Assembly: GCA_002256345.1 (NCBI GenBank)
Contig: NKIY01000008.1
Span: forward strand, 62,001-126,000
DNA: 64,000 bases
Direction of reading: 5' to 3'
Origin: Bradyrhizobiaceae bacterium PARB1
GTDB lineage: Bacteria; Pseudomonadota; Alphaproteobacteria; Rhizobiales; Xanthobacteraceae
The notes beneath the pieces are model-generated. The model had not been told where the DNA came from and searched no databases. It saw nothing but the letters and a program-made list of their open reading frames with translations. This document shows positions 28,168-36,949 of this stretch, in pieces (the first letter of the stretch is position 1; each line of letters begins with the position of its first letter). Position numbers and translations under genes: made by a program.

Positions 28168-28228
28168 TAGGCTCCAAGGCGACGAAGCAGGCGCACAATC
28201 CCAAAATGCAATTTTGCGGGAGGTTTCG

Positions 28229-28708
28229 ATGCTGGTCTCCGCAGTCCACACCGCGATCGACACGGACGCGTTTCTCACCGGCGCCCAATTTGCTGACGCT
28301 TTCAGCATCACCACCGACACGACGACGCTGACGGCACGGGAGGCCGCCGAGCGCATGCTCGGCCGTTCGCCATGGTGGGTCGATGCGCTGCTGAAGCTGC
28401 GCGACGCCATCGTCACGCCGCTTGGATTGAAGACTGCGAAATCGGCACGCCATGCAGATGTGGTGAAGGTCGGCTTCTTTCCGTTGCTGAGCGAAACGCC
28501 GCAGCGTCTCGTCGCCGGTTTCAATGACAGCCATCTCGATTTTCGCGTGGTGATCGATGTCGAGCCTGCCGGAACCGGCCAGCGCGTCACGGCAACTACC
28601 ATCGTACTGATGCACAACTGGATCGGCCGAACTTACCTCGCGATCATCAAGCCGTTTCACCGCATGGTGGTACGTTCCATGCTCAAGCAGGTGCAGCATG
28701 CGGCCTGA
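28229..28708 (+). CDS. DUF2867-like conserved protein
   Basis: Encodes about 159 residues with no signal peptide. I recognise the layout of DUF2867: an early YADAF-like segment (actual QFADAFSITTD), AREAAERMLGRSPWWVDALLKLRDAIVTPLGLK, then a strand-rich middle with FNDSHLDFRVVIDV and VTATTIVLMHNWIGRTYLAIIKPFHRMVVRSML near the end. The function of the family is not established to my knowledge. CGGGAGG lies 7 bases before the ATG at 28229, which decides the start. A small palindrome lies 62 bases upstream. Confidence 0.75.
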   Translation: MLVSAVHTAIDTDAFLTGAQFADAFSITTDTTTLTAREAAERMLGRSPWWVDALLKLRDAIVTPLGLKTAKSARHADVVKVGFFPLLSETPQRLVAGFNDSHLDFRVVIDVEPAGTGQRVTATTIVLMHNWIGRTYLAIIKPFHRMVVRSMLKQVQHAA

Positions 28709-28767
28709 ATTGACGATGTGACGCAGCCTGCATGGGAACGGCTTTCACGCCGGTCCGTTAAACGCAC

Positions 28768-29262
28768 ATGACTTTTTCAGAGTTCGATCTACAGCGTAAT
28801 GAAAACGTCCAGCTCGCGCTGGCCCGCGCCTTTGACGCGGCGTGGGATCCGTTCATCGCATATGAAGGCGAAGCCGCCGATACCGACGACAATCGCCGCC
28901 GGCTCGCCGCCCGCATCGTCGCGCTGGCGCGTTCCGGCCAGACGGACGAGAACGAGCTTGGGGAAGCGGGCCTGATCTATCTGCGCGTTCTCACCGAGGC
29001 GTCGCGATTGTCCGAGCGCATCCGGGAGATGCCTTCGCCCGAACTGGTGCCGAACGATGCGGAGCACAGACCTTTCGGCCACGATGCGGTCGAGGCGATG
29101 TCGTCGGCGCTCGACCTCTGCATCGAAGAGTTACCGCTCTCCATTCCGGCGGATGCCGTTCAGGTGCTCTCCAGCAGCATCGTCGATGAAGCCGCGCGCG
29201 GCGAGCGCGATCCGGAGCGCCTGCATTTCCATGCCATGGCGACGCTCATGTCGCGTCAATGA
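28768..29262 (+). CDS. conserved hypothetical protein, helical and acidic
   Basis: Encodes 164 residues that I do not recognise. The sequence is rich in Glu, Asp and Arg, predicted mainly helical, with no signal peptide, membrane segment or cysteine cluster (one Cys in LDLCIEELP). Codon use is ordinary for the window and the frame is long enough to be real. Its 3' end overlaps the convergent FUSC gene by 17 bases. No function can be suggested. Confidence 0.6.
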   Translation: MTFSEFDLQRNENVQLALARAFDAAWDPFIAYEGEAADTDDNRRRLAARIVALARSGQTDENELGEAGLIYLRVLTEASRLSERIREMPSPELVPNDAEHRPFGHDAVEAMSSALDLCIEELPLSIPADAVQVLSSSIVDEAARGERDPERLHFHAMATLMSRQ

Positions 29263-30391
29263 CCTTCTTGCCGCGCATCGGTGGATCGACCTCGGCCCAC
29301 TCCGAGACGCAGCGTTCGAGATCCCTCAGATTCTGCCGCATCTGTTCCAGCGAAAAGCCTATGGCAAAGAAGCGCTCCGCCATGTCGCCGGGCAGGCCGC
29401 GCGTCAGCCCTTCCTGACGGAGTTTTGCGATTTCCTCGCCATAGAGCTTCAAGGCCGTCTGCACCGGATAGATCGCCGGCGCGCCGGTGCCGCTGCGCAA
29501 TGCTACCGCGGTTGAATGCAGGAAGGTCGCCATCGCTTCGCTCACCCGCGCCAGCGGGCCGGCAAGCCTGACCTGCAATGGCGAGGGCAAAGGCACGACG
29601 GTGGAGCGTCCGATCATCACCAGATCGTGGCGCAGACGCAGCGTGGTGCGCAGCAGCGGCCCGGTGTCGGGGCCCTTGGAGAGATGCGCCGCACGCTCGC
29701 GTTCGGCTTCGGCGCCGATCGCCTGCAGGCTGGTGATCGCATGGCCGATGCCATCCTGCAGACGATGCAGCGCTTCATTGTCGCGTCCGCGCGTCAGCGC
29801 GGCCAGAAGCTCGGTGAGCGCCGTTGCGATCAGATCGAGCGCCTGCGCCGCATTGGCCCGGACCTGGCTATGCGCCCGCGACGGCAACACGATGAAGGAG
29901 ACAAGCAGACCGGTGATGGCACCGACCGCGACCTCGAGCACGCGATCGATGGCGGATTCCAGCGGCGTGTTATGATTCATCAATGGCAGCAGCAAGACGA
30001 TGATCGCCGTCACCGGGGCGACATTGAGGCTGGGATTGATGGCCGCGATGAAGGCCAGCGGCGCCACCGCCAGGACCAGGACAAGCAACAGCATGCCCTC
30101 ATTGGAATGCGGGATCAGGATCGCCACCGCGCCGCCATAGACGGCGCCGCCGATCGTGCCGATGAGGTAATCGCGCGTTGCCTTCAGCGAGCGCCCGACG
30201 CTCATCTGGGTGACGATGATCGCGGTGAGCACCGCCCAGAGCGGCAATTTGAGGCCGAAGGTCAGTGCGACCACCAGTGCGCTCAACGCGGCTGCTGTCA
30301 CCCGGATACCCAGGCCGAGCTCGATCGTATGGGCGCGAAAAAAGGCGACCACGCGTTTCAGCGCCCCAAACATTTCCCGGAAGACGGACAT
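29246..30391 (-). CDS. FUSC-family membrane protein
   Basis: Encodes 381 residues. About six membrane helices occupy residues 25-175 (LPLWAVLTAIIVTQMSVGRSLKATRDYLIGTIGGAVYG is the typical FUSC block), followed by a cytoplasmic helical half of roughly 200 residues with SHSQVRANAAQALDLI-like sequence (actual RAHSQVRANAAQALDLI). This is half the size of the duplicated FUSC proteins and has a different layout from the one at 2.9 kb. Aromatic-acid or drug efflux is proposed for the family. No adaptor gene is adjacent. Confidence 0.8.
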   Translation of the reverse strand: MSVFREMFGALKRVVAFFRAHTIELGLGIRVTAAALSALVVALTFGLKLPLWAVLTAIIVTQMSVGRSLKATRDYLIGTIGGAVYGGAVAILIPHSNEGMLLLVLVLAVAPLAFIAAINPSLNVAPVTAIIVLLLPLMNHNTPLESAIDRVLEVAVGAITGLLVSFIVLPSRAHSQVRANAAQALDLIATALTELLAALTRGRDNEALHRLQDGIGHAITSLQAIGAEAERERAAHLSKGPDTGPLLRTTLRLRHDLVMIGRSTVVPLPSPLQVRLAGPLARVSEAMATFLHSTAVALRSGTGAPAIYPVQTALKLYGEEIAKLRQEGLTRGLPGDMAERFFAIGFSLEQMRQNLRDLERCVSEWAEVDPPMRGKKVIDAT

Positions 30392-30514
30392 GTGACGATC
30401 GATCCCTGAAGTGGAGTGTGGCCGGCCCGCATGGCTGATCCCCGCCCCGCCATGCCAGCTTGAAACGCCGATTGTGCTTGCTTAAGGCTAATTCGATAAG
30501 AGTGAGGAAACACA

Positions 30515-31879
30515 ATGGCCAATGAGACCGCAACGCTTGCCGCCTATGTCGCCAATCTGAAGTTCGACGACATTCCGCAGGAGGTGCTGGAACGCGCCAA
30601 GTGCCTCACCCTCGATTATCTCGGCAGCACCATTCGCGCCCGCAGCGAGGCGGAGTCAACGCCATCCCTGCTGAAGATGCTGGAAACCCTGTCGCTGGAT
30701 GGCAAAGGCGATTCCACCGTGTTCGGCGACAGCAAGACCTGGACGCCGGCCGTGGCTGCGCTGCTCAACGGCGCGCTCGGCCACTCGCTCGATTTCGACG
30801 ACACCCATGCGGACTCCTCGCTGCATCCGAGCGCCCCGGTCGTCCCCGCTGCCTTCGCCGTCGGCGAGATGGTGGGCGCCTCCGGCAAGGACGTGCTGAC
30901 GGCCATCGTGGCCGGCTATGAAGTGTGCTGCCGGCTCGGCAATGCGCTCGATCCGACCTCGCATTACGCCAAGGGTTTTCACCCCACTGCGACCGCCGGC
31001 ACCTATGGCGCCGCCGCTGCGGCCGGCAAGCTGTTTGGCCTCTCCAAGGAGCAATTGATCTCGGCCTTCGGCGTCTCCGGCAGCCAGGCTGCAGGGTCGC
31101 TGCAATTCCTCGTCAACGGCGCCTGGAACAAGCGCTATCAGGTCGGTGCCGCCGCCATGAACGGCGTGATCGCCGCGACGCTGGCGCGCAACGAATTCAT
31201 CGGCGCGACCGAGTCGGTCGAAGGCAAGCACGGCCTGCTGGTCGGCTATAGCGACGACGCGCACCCGGAGAAGGCCACAGCGGATCTCGGCTCGGTCTAC
31301 GAGACCATGAAGATTGGCGTGAAGCCCTATCCGAGCTGCCGCTACACCCATGCCGCCATCGACACGCTGATCGCCATGCGCCGCGAGCACAATCTCACGC
31401 CCGAGCAGGTCAAGCGCGTCGAGATCGGCCTGCACCGCAACGGCATTACGCTGACCGGCGACGCCGCCACCAAACGCCACCCGACCTCCATCGTCGGCGG
31501 CCAGTTCTCCATGTTCTTCACCGGCGCGCTGGCGCTGGATCAGGGCTCGTTCGGCTGGGACGATTACAAGCGCCTCGGCGACAAGACCATCGACACGCTG
31601 GCCGACCGTTTCGACGTGGTTCAGGACGAACGCCTCGAGGGCAAGCGCCACCCCTTTGGCGCACGCGTGAGCATCCACACCGTGGATGGCGTTCATGAGC
31701 GCATCGCGCCCGATCCGTCGGGTGAACCGGATTCCTTCCCGGATGCGGCGGCCATGCAGCAGAAGTTTCTGCAGCTCGCACGTCCCGTGCTCGACACGCG
31801 CGCCGACAAATTTGCGGACGCGATCCTGACGCTCGAGCGTTTCGACCGCGTGGCAACGGCAACGGCGCTGGGACGCTGA
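30515..31879 (+). CDS. MmgE/PrpD family protein
   Basis: Encodes 454 residues. The family is represented by 2-methylcitrate dehydratase, cis-aconitate decarboxylase and iminodisuccinate epimerase. Seen: LTLDYLGSTIRAR near residue 35, LNGALGHSLDFDDTH near 90 with the conserved His-Ser and Asp-Asp, GYEVCCRLGNAL, FHPTATAGTYGAAAAAGKLFGL, and VKPYPSCRYTHAAIDTL. The ribosome site GAGGAA lies 8 bases before the ATG. No prpB or prpC genes are adjacent, so methylcitrate-cycle function is not supported by context; a different hydroxy- or aminodicarboxylate is equally possible. Confidence 0.9.
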   Translation: MANETATLAAYVANLKFDDIPQEVLERAKCLTLDYLGSTIRARSEAESTPSLLKMLETLSLDGKGDSTVFGDSKTWTPAVAALLNGALGHSLDFDDTHADSSLHPSAPVVPAAFAVGEMVGASGKDVLTAIVAGYEVCCRLGNALDPTSHYAKGFHPTATAGTYGAAAAAGKLFGLSKEQLISAFGVSGSQAAGSLQFLVNGAWNKRYQVGAAAMNGVIAATLARNEFIGATESVEGKHGLLVGYSDDAHPEKATADLGSVYETMKIGVKPYPSCRYTHAAIDTLIAMRREHNLTPEQVKRVEIGLHRNGITLTGDAATKRHPTSIVGGQFSMFFTGALALDQGSFGWDDYKRLGDKTIDTLADRFDVVQDERLEGKRHPFGARVSIHTVDGVHERIAPDPSGEPDSFPDAAAMQQKFLQLARPVLDTRADKFADAILTLERFDRVATATALGR

Positions 31880-31994
31880 AGAGAGCAGCGCTTACCACCG
31901 CACTGCAACTACGAATAACGCGGCCCGCCCGTTTACACCTTCTCACTCCCGTTGCTATCGTTGCGACAATAAGAAGCAACGGGAGGAGATCACC

Positions 31995-32594
31995 ATGAAG
32001 CGTATGTTTGCGATCGCGGCTGTCGCGGCGGTCGGCGTGAGTGTCATTGCCGTCAGTCAGCCGGCAACGAGCCAGGACGGCTGGGTGACACTGGTCGATG
32101 GCACCAAGATGGGCGACTGGGACAAGGTCGCCGATGCCAACTGGACCATGAAGGACGGCGCTCTGGTCGCCGACAAGCTGACCGCGGGCAAGGACCCCGC
32201 CTATCTCGTCAGCAAGAAGTCCTACAAGGATTTCCAGATCAAGGCCGAGTTCTGGACCGATGAAGACGCCAATAGCGGCATCTTCATTCGCTGCAAGACG
32301 GCCAAGGTGATCGACTCCAAGGAGTGCTACGAGGTCAACATCTTCGACAAGCGCCCCGACCCGACCTATGGCACCGGCGCGATCGTCGATGTGGCCAAGG
32401 TCAATCCGATGCCGAAGGCCGCGGGCAAGTGGAACACCTATGAGATCACCGCCAAGGGGCCGAAGATGACGGTCATCCTGAACGGCCAGAAGACCGCGGA
32501 TGTCGAGGACAGCAAACTCGCCAGCGGCCCGATCGCCCTGCAATACGGTTCCGGCGTGGTGAAATTCCGCAAGGTGCAGATCAAGGAGCTGTGA
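31995..32594 (+). CDS. secreted DUF1080 (3-keto-disaccharide hydrolase-like) protein
   Basis: Encodes 199 residues with a signal peptide (about residues 1-26, ending near PATSQ). The mature part is a concanavalin-like beta-sandwich of the DUF1080 family: WVTLVDGTKMGDWDKV, then YKDFQIKAEFWTDEDANSGIFIRC, WNTYEITAKGPKMTVILNGQKT, and a final GPIALQYGSGVVKFRKVQIKEL. Some family members hydrolyse 3-keto-glycosides, but most are untested. GGGAGG lies 8 bases before the ATG. The pirin gene starts 73 bases downstream, so the two may be co-transcribed. Confidence 0.88.
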   Translation: MKRMFAIAAVAAVGVSVIAVSQPATSQDGWVTLVDGTKMGDWDKVADANWTMKDGALVADKLTAGKDPAYLVSKKSYKDFQIKAEFWTDEDANSGIFIRCKTAKVIDSKECYEVNIFDKRPDPTYGTGAIVDVAKVNPMPKAAGKWNTYEITAKGPKMTVILNGQKTADVEDSKLASGPIALQYGSGVVKFRKVQIKEL

Positions 32595-32666
32595 TGCGCC
32601 AGGGCGGACGGAGTGTCGCCAAATCCGCGACTACTCCTGCCCGGCTTTCCTGCTATGGTGCCAGCC

Positions 32667-33584
32667 ATGAGCTGGCACCCTTCCAATGACCCCATCCTCG
32701 GCGATCCCTTCACCTGCGACGCGCTTGAGCTCGCCATCGTCCCGCGCACGCGCGACCTTGGTGACGGCTTTGCCGTCCGCCGCGCGCTGCCGCATGGCAA
32801 GCGACAGATGGTCGGGCCCTTCATCTTCTTCGACCACTTCGGCCCGATGCAGTTCATCGCCGGCAAGGGCATGGATGTGCGGCCACACCCGCATATCGGC
32901 CTCGCTACCGTCACCTATCTGTTCGACGGCGCCATCATGCATCGCGACAGCGAGGGCAATGTGCGCGAGATCCAGCCCGGCGCGATGAACCTGATGACCG
33001 CCGGCCGCGGTATCGCCCATTCCGAGCGCACACCCGATGTCCAGCGCGCCAACGGCCAGAAGATGCTGGGCCTGCAGAGCTGGATTGCCCTGCCGGCCGG
33101 CTCGGAAGAGATCGATCCGTCGTTCCAGCACTATGGCGCCGAGAGCCTGCCGACCGTTCAGGACAAGGGCTTTTCGGCCCGCATCATCGCCGGCAAGGCG
33201 TTCGGGAAGGCTTCGCCGGTCTCGATGGTCTCACCGTGGTTCTATGTCGAGGTCACGGCCGCCGCCGGCGCCACGATGCCGCTCGATCCCGATCACGAGG
33301 AGCGCGCCATCTATGTGGTGGATGGCGAAATCGACATCGCCGGCGACCGCCATGAAGGCCCGAAGCTGCTGATCTTCCGTCCCGGCGACGAAATCACCAT
33401 CAAGGTGCAGCGCGACACCCGCATGATGTTCCTCGGCGGCGATGCGCTGGAAGGGCCACGGCATTTGTGGTGGAATTTCGTGTCCTCCAGCAAGGAGCGG
33501 ATCGAGCAGGCGAAAGAGGACTGGAAGACCGGCCGCTTCGCCCATGTGCCCGACGAACACGAATTTATCCCGCTGCCGGAATAG
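32667..33584 (+). CDS. pirin family protein
   Basis: Encodes about 305 residues with two cupin barrels. The N-terminal metal site is visible as [14 protein letters not shown] (His-x-His) together with a later His and Glu in AHSERTP; the segment [12 protein letters not shown] is also typical. The C-terminal barrel holds [12 protein letters not shown] and PGDEITI. Pirins bind Fe and act as quercetinase-like enzymes or regulatory partners; the role here is unknown. ATGs at 32655 and 32667 and a GTG at 32613 are in frame, so the start is uncertain. It lies 64 bases before purC on the same strand. Confidence 0.9.
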   Translation: MSWHPSNDPILGDPFTCDALELAIVPRTRDLGDGFAVRRALPHGKRQMVGPFIFFDHFGPMQFIAGKGMDVRPHPHIGLATVTYLFDGAIMHRDSEGNVREIQPGAMNLMTAGRGIAHSERTPDVQRANGQKMLGLQSWIALPAGSEEIDPSFQHYGAESLPTVQDKGFSARIIAGKAFGKASPVSMVSPWFYVEVTAAAGATMPLDPDHEERAIYVVDGEIDIAGDRHEGPKLLIFRPGDEITIKVQRDTRMMFLGGDALEGPRHLWWNFVSSSKERIEQAKEDWKTGRFAHVPDEHEFIPLPE

Positions 33585-33648
33585 GGTAACGTCGTCGCCA
33601 CGACGCCCCGGCAAACGGCCGGGGGCCCTGATTTCGAAAGTGACTGAC

Positions 33649-34566
33649 ATGACCACGATGGCCTCGAGCGACCTGCCCCTTCCGAAAATCGGACGCGGCA
33701 AGGTCCGCGATATCTATTCCGTCGGCGAGGACCGCGTGCTGCTGCTCACCACCGACCGCATCAGCGCCTTCGACGTGGTCATGAACGAGACCATCCCGAT
33801 GAAGGGCGCGGTGCTGACCCAGATCAGCGCCTGGTGGTTCAACCAGCTCAACGGCGTGGTGCCCCATCATATGCTTTCCGTCGATGCCGACGAGATCATC
33901 AGCGAAGTGCGCGCTCTGGAAGGCCATCGCGACGCCATCGCCGGCCGCGCCATGCTGTGCAAGCGGACCACCGTCTTCCCGATCGAATGTGTGATCCGTG
34001 GCTATATTTCCGGCTCGGCCTGGAAGGAATATGCCGCATCGGGCACGCTGGCCGGCGAGACGCTCGAAAGCGGCCTGGTCGAAAGCCAGAAATTCGCCCA
34101 GCCGGTGTTCAGCCCGGCCACCAAGGCCGAGACCGGCCATGACGAAAACATCACCATCGCCCGCATGCGCGAGATCGTCGGCGAGGAGGATGCCTTCACG
34201 CTGGAGAGCATGACCCGCGCCGTCTACACCCAAGGCGAGGAGATCGCCCGCGAGGCCGGTATCATCATCTGCGATACCAAGTTCGAATTCGGCCGCGACA
34301 AGTCCGGCCGCATCATTCTGATCGACGAGGTGATGACCCCTGACAGCTCGCGCTTCTGGGCGGCTGACGTCTACAAGCCGGGCCAGCCGCAGCCGAGCTT
34401 CGACAAGCAGCCGCTACGCGACTGGCTCGATGTGGAGCGCAAGGCCGGGCGCTGGAACGGCGAGGCCCCGCCGCCGACGCTGCCGCAGGAGGTCATCGAC
34501 GCCACCAGCCAGCGCTATCTGGACGCCTATCGCCGCCTCACCGGGGCGGAACTCACTGTCGAATAG
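33649..34566 (+). CDS. purC: phosphoribosylaminoimidazole-succinocarboxamide synthase
   Basis: Encodes 305 residues, the length of the longer (yeast ADE1-like) SAICAR synthases. The enzyme joins aspartate to CAIR in purine biosynthesis using ATP. Motifs: [30 protein letters not shown] at the N terminus, [45 protein letters not shown] with substrate-binding residues. The frame is open further upstream through the pirin end, but the homology starts at the ATG at 33649. No other pur genes are adjacent. Confidence 0.95.
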   Translation: MTTMASSDLPLPKIGRGKVRDIYSVGEDRVLLLTTDRISAFDVVMNETIPMKGAVLTQISAWWFNQLNGVVPHHMLSVDADEIISEVRALEGHRDAIAGRAMLCKRTTVFPIECVIRGYISGSAWKEYAASGTLAGETLESGLVESQKFAQPVFSPATKAETGHDENITIARMREIVGEEDAFTLESMTRAVYTQGEEIAREAGIIICDTKFEFGRDKSGRIILIDEVMTPDSSRFWAADVYKPGQPQPSFDKQPLRDWLDVERKAGRWNGEAPPPTLPQEVIDATSQRYLDAYRRLTGAELTVE

Positions 34567-34708
34567 GCGCTTTCAGAGTCCTCTCAGAAAAATTTCATTG
34601 TCGGAAGATCGTGCGCTCGTCTACCAGAGATGGCAGCGCATGCGCGGTCGCGTGCGTCCTGGAAGGTCGGCACGTGGGCAATCGAGGAATTGAGACGCAG
34701 CTTTCCCT

Positions 34709-36919
34709 GTGCGAAAGCGACTGCGCGTGAGCAGTATCGCAATCATCCCCGCGAATATCCGTGGCTGGCGTAACGACCTGTTCAGTGGCGGCATCGCCAG
34801 CGTCCTCACCATCAGCTTCGGCCTCTCCTATTCGGTTTTGATCTTTACGGGACCGCTGGCCTCTTTCCTGCCCTACGGGATCGCCGCGACGTTCATTGCG
34901 GCAAGCGTGGCGGCCGCCGTCATCGCCCTCGGCAGCTCGTTCCCGTTCGCCATCGGCGGACCCGAGAGCTCCACGGCCGCCGTGACGGCGATCCTGTCGG
35001 CAAACCTCGTCGAGCATATCGTCGCGCAATCCGAGCCGACCGCCCTGCTCGGGCCGGTGCTGATCACTTTGTCCGCCGCGACGATCATGACCGGGCTGGT
35101 GCTTTGCGGCCTCGGCATCACCCATATGGGCCGCGCCATCCGTTACGTGCCCTATCCGGTGATCGGCGGCTTTCTAGGCGCCACCGCCTGCCTGATCGTG
35201 GCAGGCGGCGTACAGGTCTCGACCGGTTTCAAGCTGCAATTCGCCAATCTCGGCAAGATCGCCACGCCGGTGGCGCTTTATGAGCTCTGCGCCGCCGGCG
35301 CGGTCGCGCTGGCGATCTACGCCATCTGGCACAAATCGCGGAAGCCGATGGCGCTGCCGGCGATCCTGCTCACCAGCATCGCCATCGCCCATCTCGTCTT
35401 CTGGCTGTCCGGCACAACGATCGTGGAGGCGCAGGCCATGGGCTGGACCTTTGCGTCGCCGCCCAAGGCCAGCCTGACGCTGCCCTGGACCTTTCTCGCC
35501 GAGCCATATCCGTGGGATGCGCTGCCGGGCCTGATCGGCAATTTCATCGCCGTGATTTTCGTCACCGCGGTGAGCACCCTGTTCAACACCACCGGAATCG
35601 AAGTCGCGGCCCATCGCGAAGCCGATATCGAGCGCGAACTCAATGTGACCGGCGCCGCCAACATCCTCACAGGCCTGCTCGGCGGCTATGCCAGCTGCAT
35701 CTCCATCAGCCGCTCGGTGCTCAATCTCAACAGCGGCGCCACCAGCCGCCTGTCCGGCATGACCGTCGCCGTGATCGCCGCTGCCATGCTGATCGTCGAT
35801 CCGACGCTGCTCGCTTACATGCCGCGCTTCGTGCTCGGCGGCCTTCTGCTCTATCTCGGCATGGAGCAACTGCATCGCTGGATCATCGATAGCCGCAAGC
35901 GGCTGTCGCTGCTCGACTACCTGTCGCTGATCGCGATCATCCTCATTATCGTCAAATGGGGATTCGTCGCCGGCGTCCTGATCGGCATCGTGATCGGCTG
36001 CGCCACCTTTGCGCTCAGCGTCTCGCGCGTCTCCTCGATCAAATACGGCTTCGACGGCTCGGAATATCGCTCCTCGCTCGATCGTTCGCTGGAAGACCAG
36101 CGCACGCTGATCGCGCACGGCAAAGAGATCCAGGGCCTCAACCTGCAGAGCTATCTGTTCTTCGGTTCCGCCAACCGGCTCTATCTACATGTGAAGACGC
36201 TGCTGCGCCGGCATCCGGAATGCCGTTATCTGGTGTTCGACTTCAAGCTCGTCACCGGTATCGATTCATCGGCGGCGCATTCCTTCGCCCAGATCAAGCG
36301 CATCGCACGGGAGCACGGCACCACGCTGGTGTTGGCCAATCTGCATCCCGCCGCCAATCGCAACCTGCGCGCCAGCCTGTTCATCGACGACGACGTGCGG
36401 ATCGCGGCCGATCTCGATCGGGCGCTGGAATGGTGCGAGAACGAGCTGATCGGACGACATCGCGGGCTGGCCGAGGAAGAGGCCAATCTGCGCGACTGGT
36501 TCACGCGCATCCTGCGCACGCCGGAAGATGCGGAAGAGCTGATGCGCCGCTGCCAGCGCATGGAAGTCGGGGCCGGCGAGATCGTCGTCAATGCCGGCGA
36601 CGCCGCCGAATCCATGCATTTCATTCTCGACGGCCGCCTCGGCATCATGGTGGCTGGCGGCGACGGTCGCCTGACCCGTGTTCGCAGCCTCGGCCGCTAT
36701 ACCACTGTCGGCGAGATGGGTCTCGTCGCCTATGCGCCGCGCAGCGCGACGATCCAGGCGGAAGTGGCGAGCATTCTCTACGTGCTGCGTGTGGATGCCT
36801 TCGAAGACATCAAGGAGAACCACCCCGCGCTCAGCCAGAAGCTGCTGACCTATTTCGTCTCCGTGATGGCGGAGCGGCTCGCCTTTGCCAGCCGGATGAT
36901 CGCCGTTTTGCGAAGATAG
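34709..36919 (+). CDS. SulP transporter fused to STAS and cyclic-nucleotide-binding domains
   Basis: Encodes about 736 residues. A SulP anion transporter core with many helices fills residues 20-440 (GGIASVLTISFGLSYSVLIFTGPLA; AIGGPESSTAAVTAILSA), a STAS domain lies at roughly 465-580 (RYLVFDFKLVTGIDSSAAHSF carries the conserved Ser), and a Crp-like cNMP-binding fold at roughly 610-730 (GEIVVNAGDAAESMHFILDGRLGIMV; GEMGLVAYAPRSATIQAE). The C-terminal domain lacks a DNA-binding motif, so it is a sensor for the transporter, not a transcription factor. Ion (sulfate, bicarbonate or organic anion) is unknown. Start is GTG at 34709; another GTG at 34727 is possible. Confidence 0.85.
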   Translation: MRKRLRVSSIAIIPANIRGWRNDLFSGGIASVLTISFGLSYSVLIFTGPLASFLPYGIAATFIAASVAAAVIALGSSFPFAIGGPESSTAAVTAILSANLVEHIVAQSEPTALLGPVLITLSAATIMTGLVLCGLGITHMGRAIRYVPYPVIGGFLGATACLIVAGGVQVSTGFKLQFANLGKIATPVALYELCAAGAVALAIYAIWHKSRKPMALPAILLTSIAIAHLVFWLSGTTIVEAQAMGWTFASPPKASLTLPWTFLAEPYPWDALPGLIGNFIAVIFVTAVSTLFNTTGIEVAAHREADIERELNVTGAANILTGLLGGYASCISISRSVLNLNSGATSRLSGMTVAVIAAAMLIVDPTLLAYMPRFVLGGLLLYLGMEQLHRWIIDSRKRLSLLDYLSLIAIILIIVKWGFVAGVLIGIVIGCATFALSVSRVSSIKYGFDGSEYRSSLDRSLEDQRTLIAHGKEIQGLNLQSYLFFGSANRLYLHVKTLLRRHPECRYLVFDFKLVTGIDSSAAHSFAQIKRIAREHGTTLVLANLHPAANRNLRASLFIDDDVRIAADLDRALEWCENELIGRHRGLAEEEANLRDWFTRILRTPEDAEELMRRCQRMEVGAGEIVVNAGDAAESMHFILDGRLGIMVAGGDGRLTRVRSLGRYTTVGEMGLVAYAPRSATIQAEVASILYVLRVDAFEDIKENHPALSQKLLTYFVSVMAERLAFASRMIAVLRR

Positions 36920-36949
36920 ATGTCTGCAGGGTTCGTCTGAACCGGCCGC

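Noticed and set aside
28199-28216. CAAAAT-GCA-ATTTTG dyad just before the DUF2867-like gene
   Set aside because: Short AT-rich arms close to the ribosome site; weaker than the neighbouring GACAA-T-TTGTC and not counted as a separate operator.
36930-36943. GGTTC-GTCT-GAACC hairpin between convergent SulP and RND genes, considered as a terminator
   Set aside because: Five base pairs and no T-run are too little to call a terminator.
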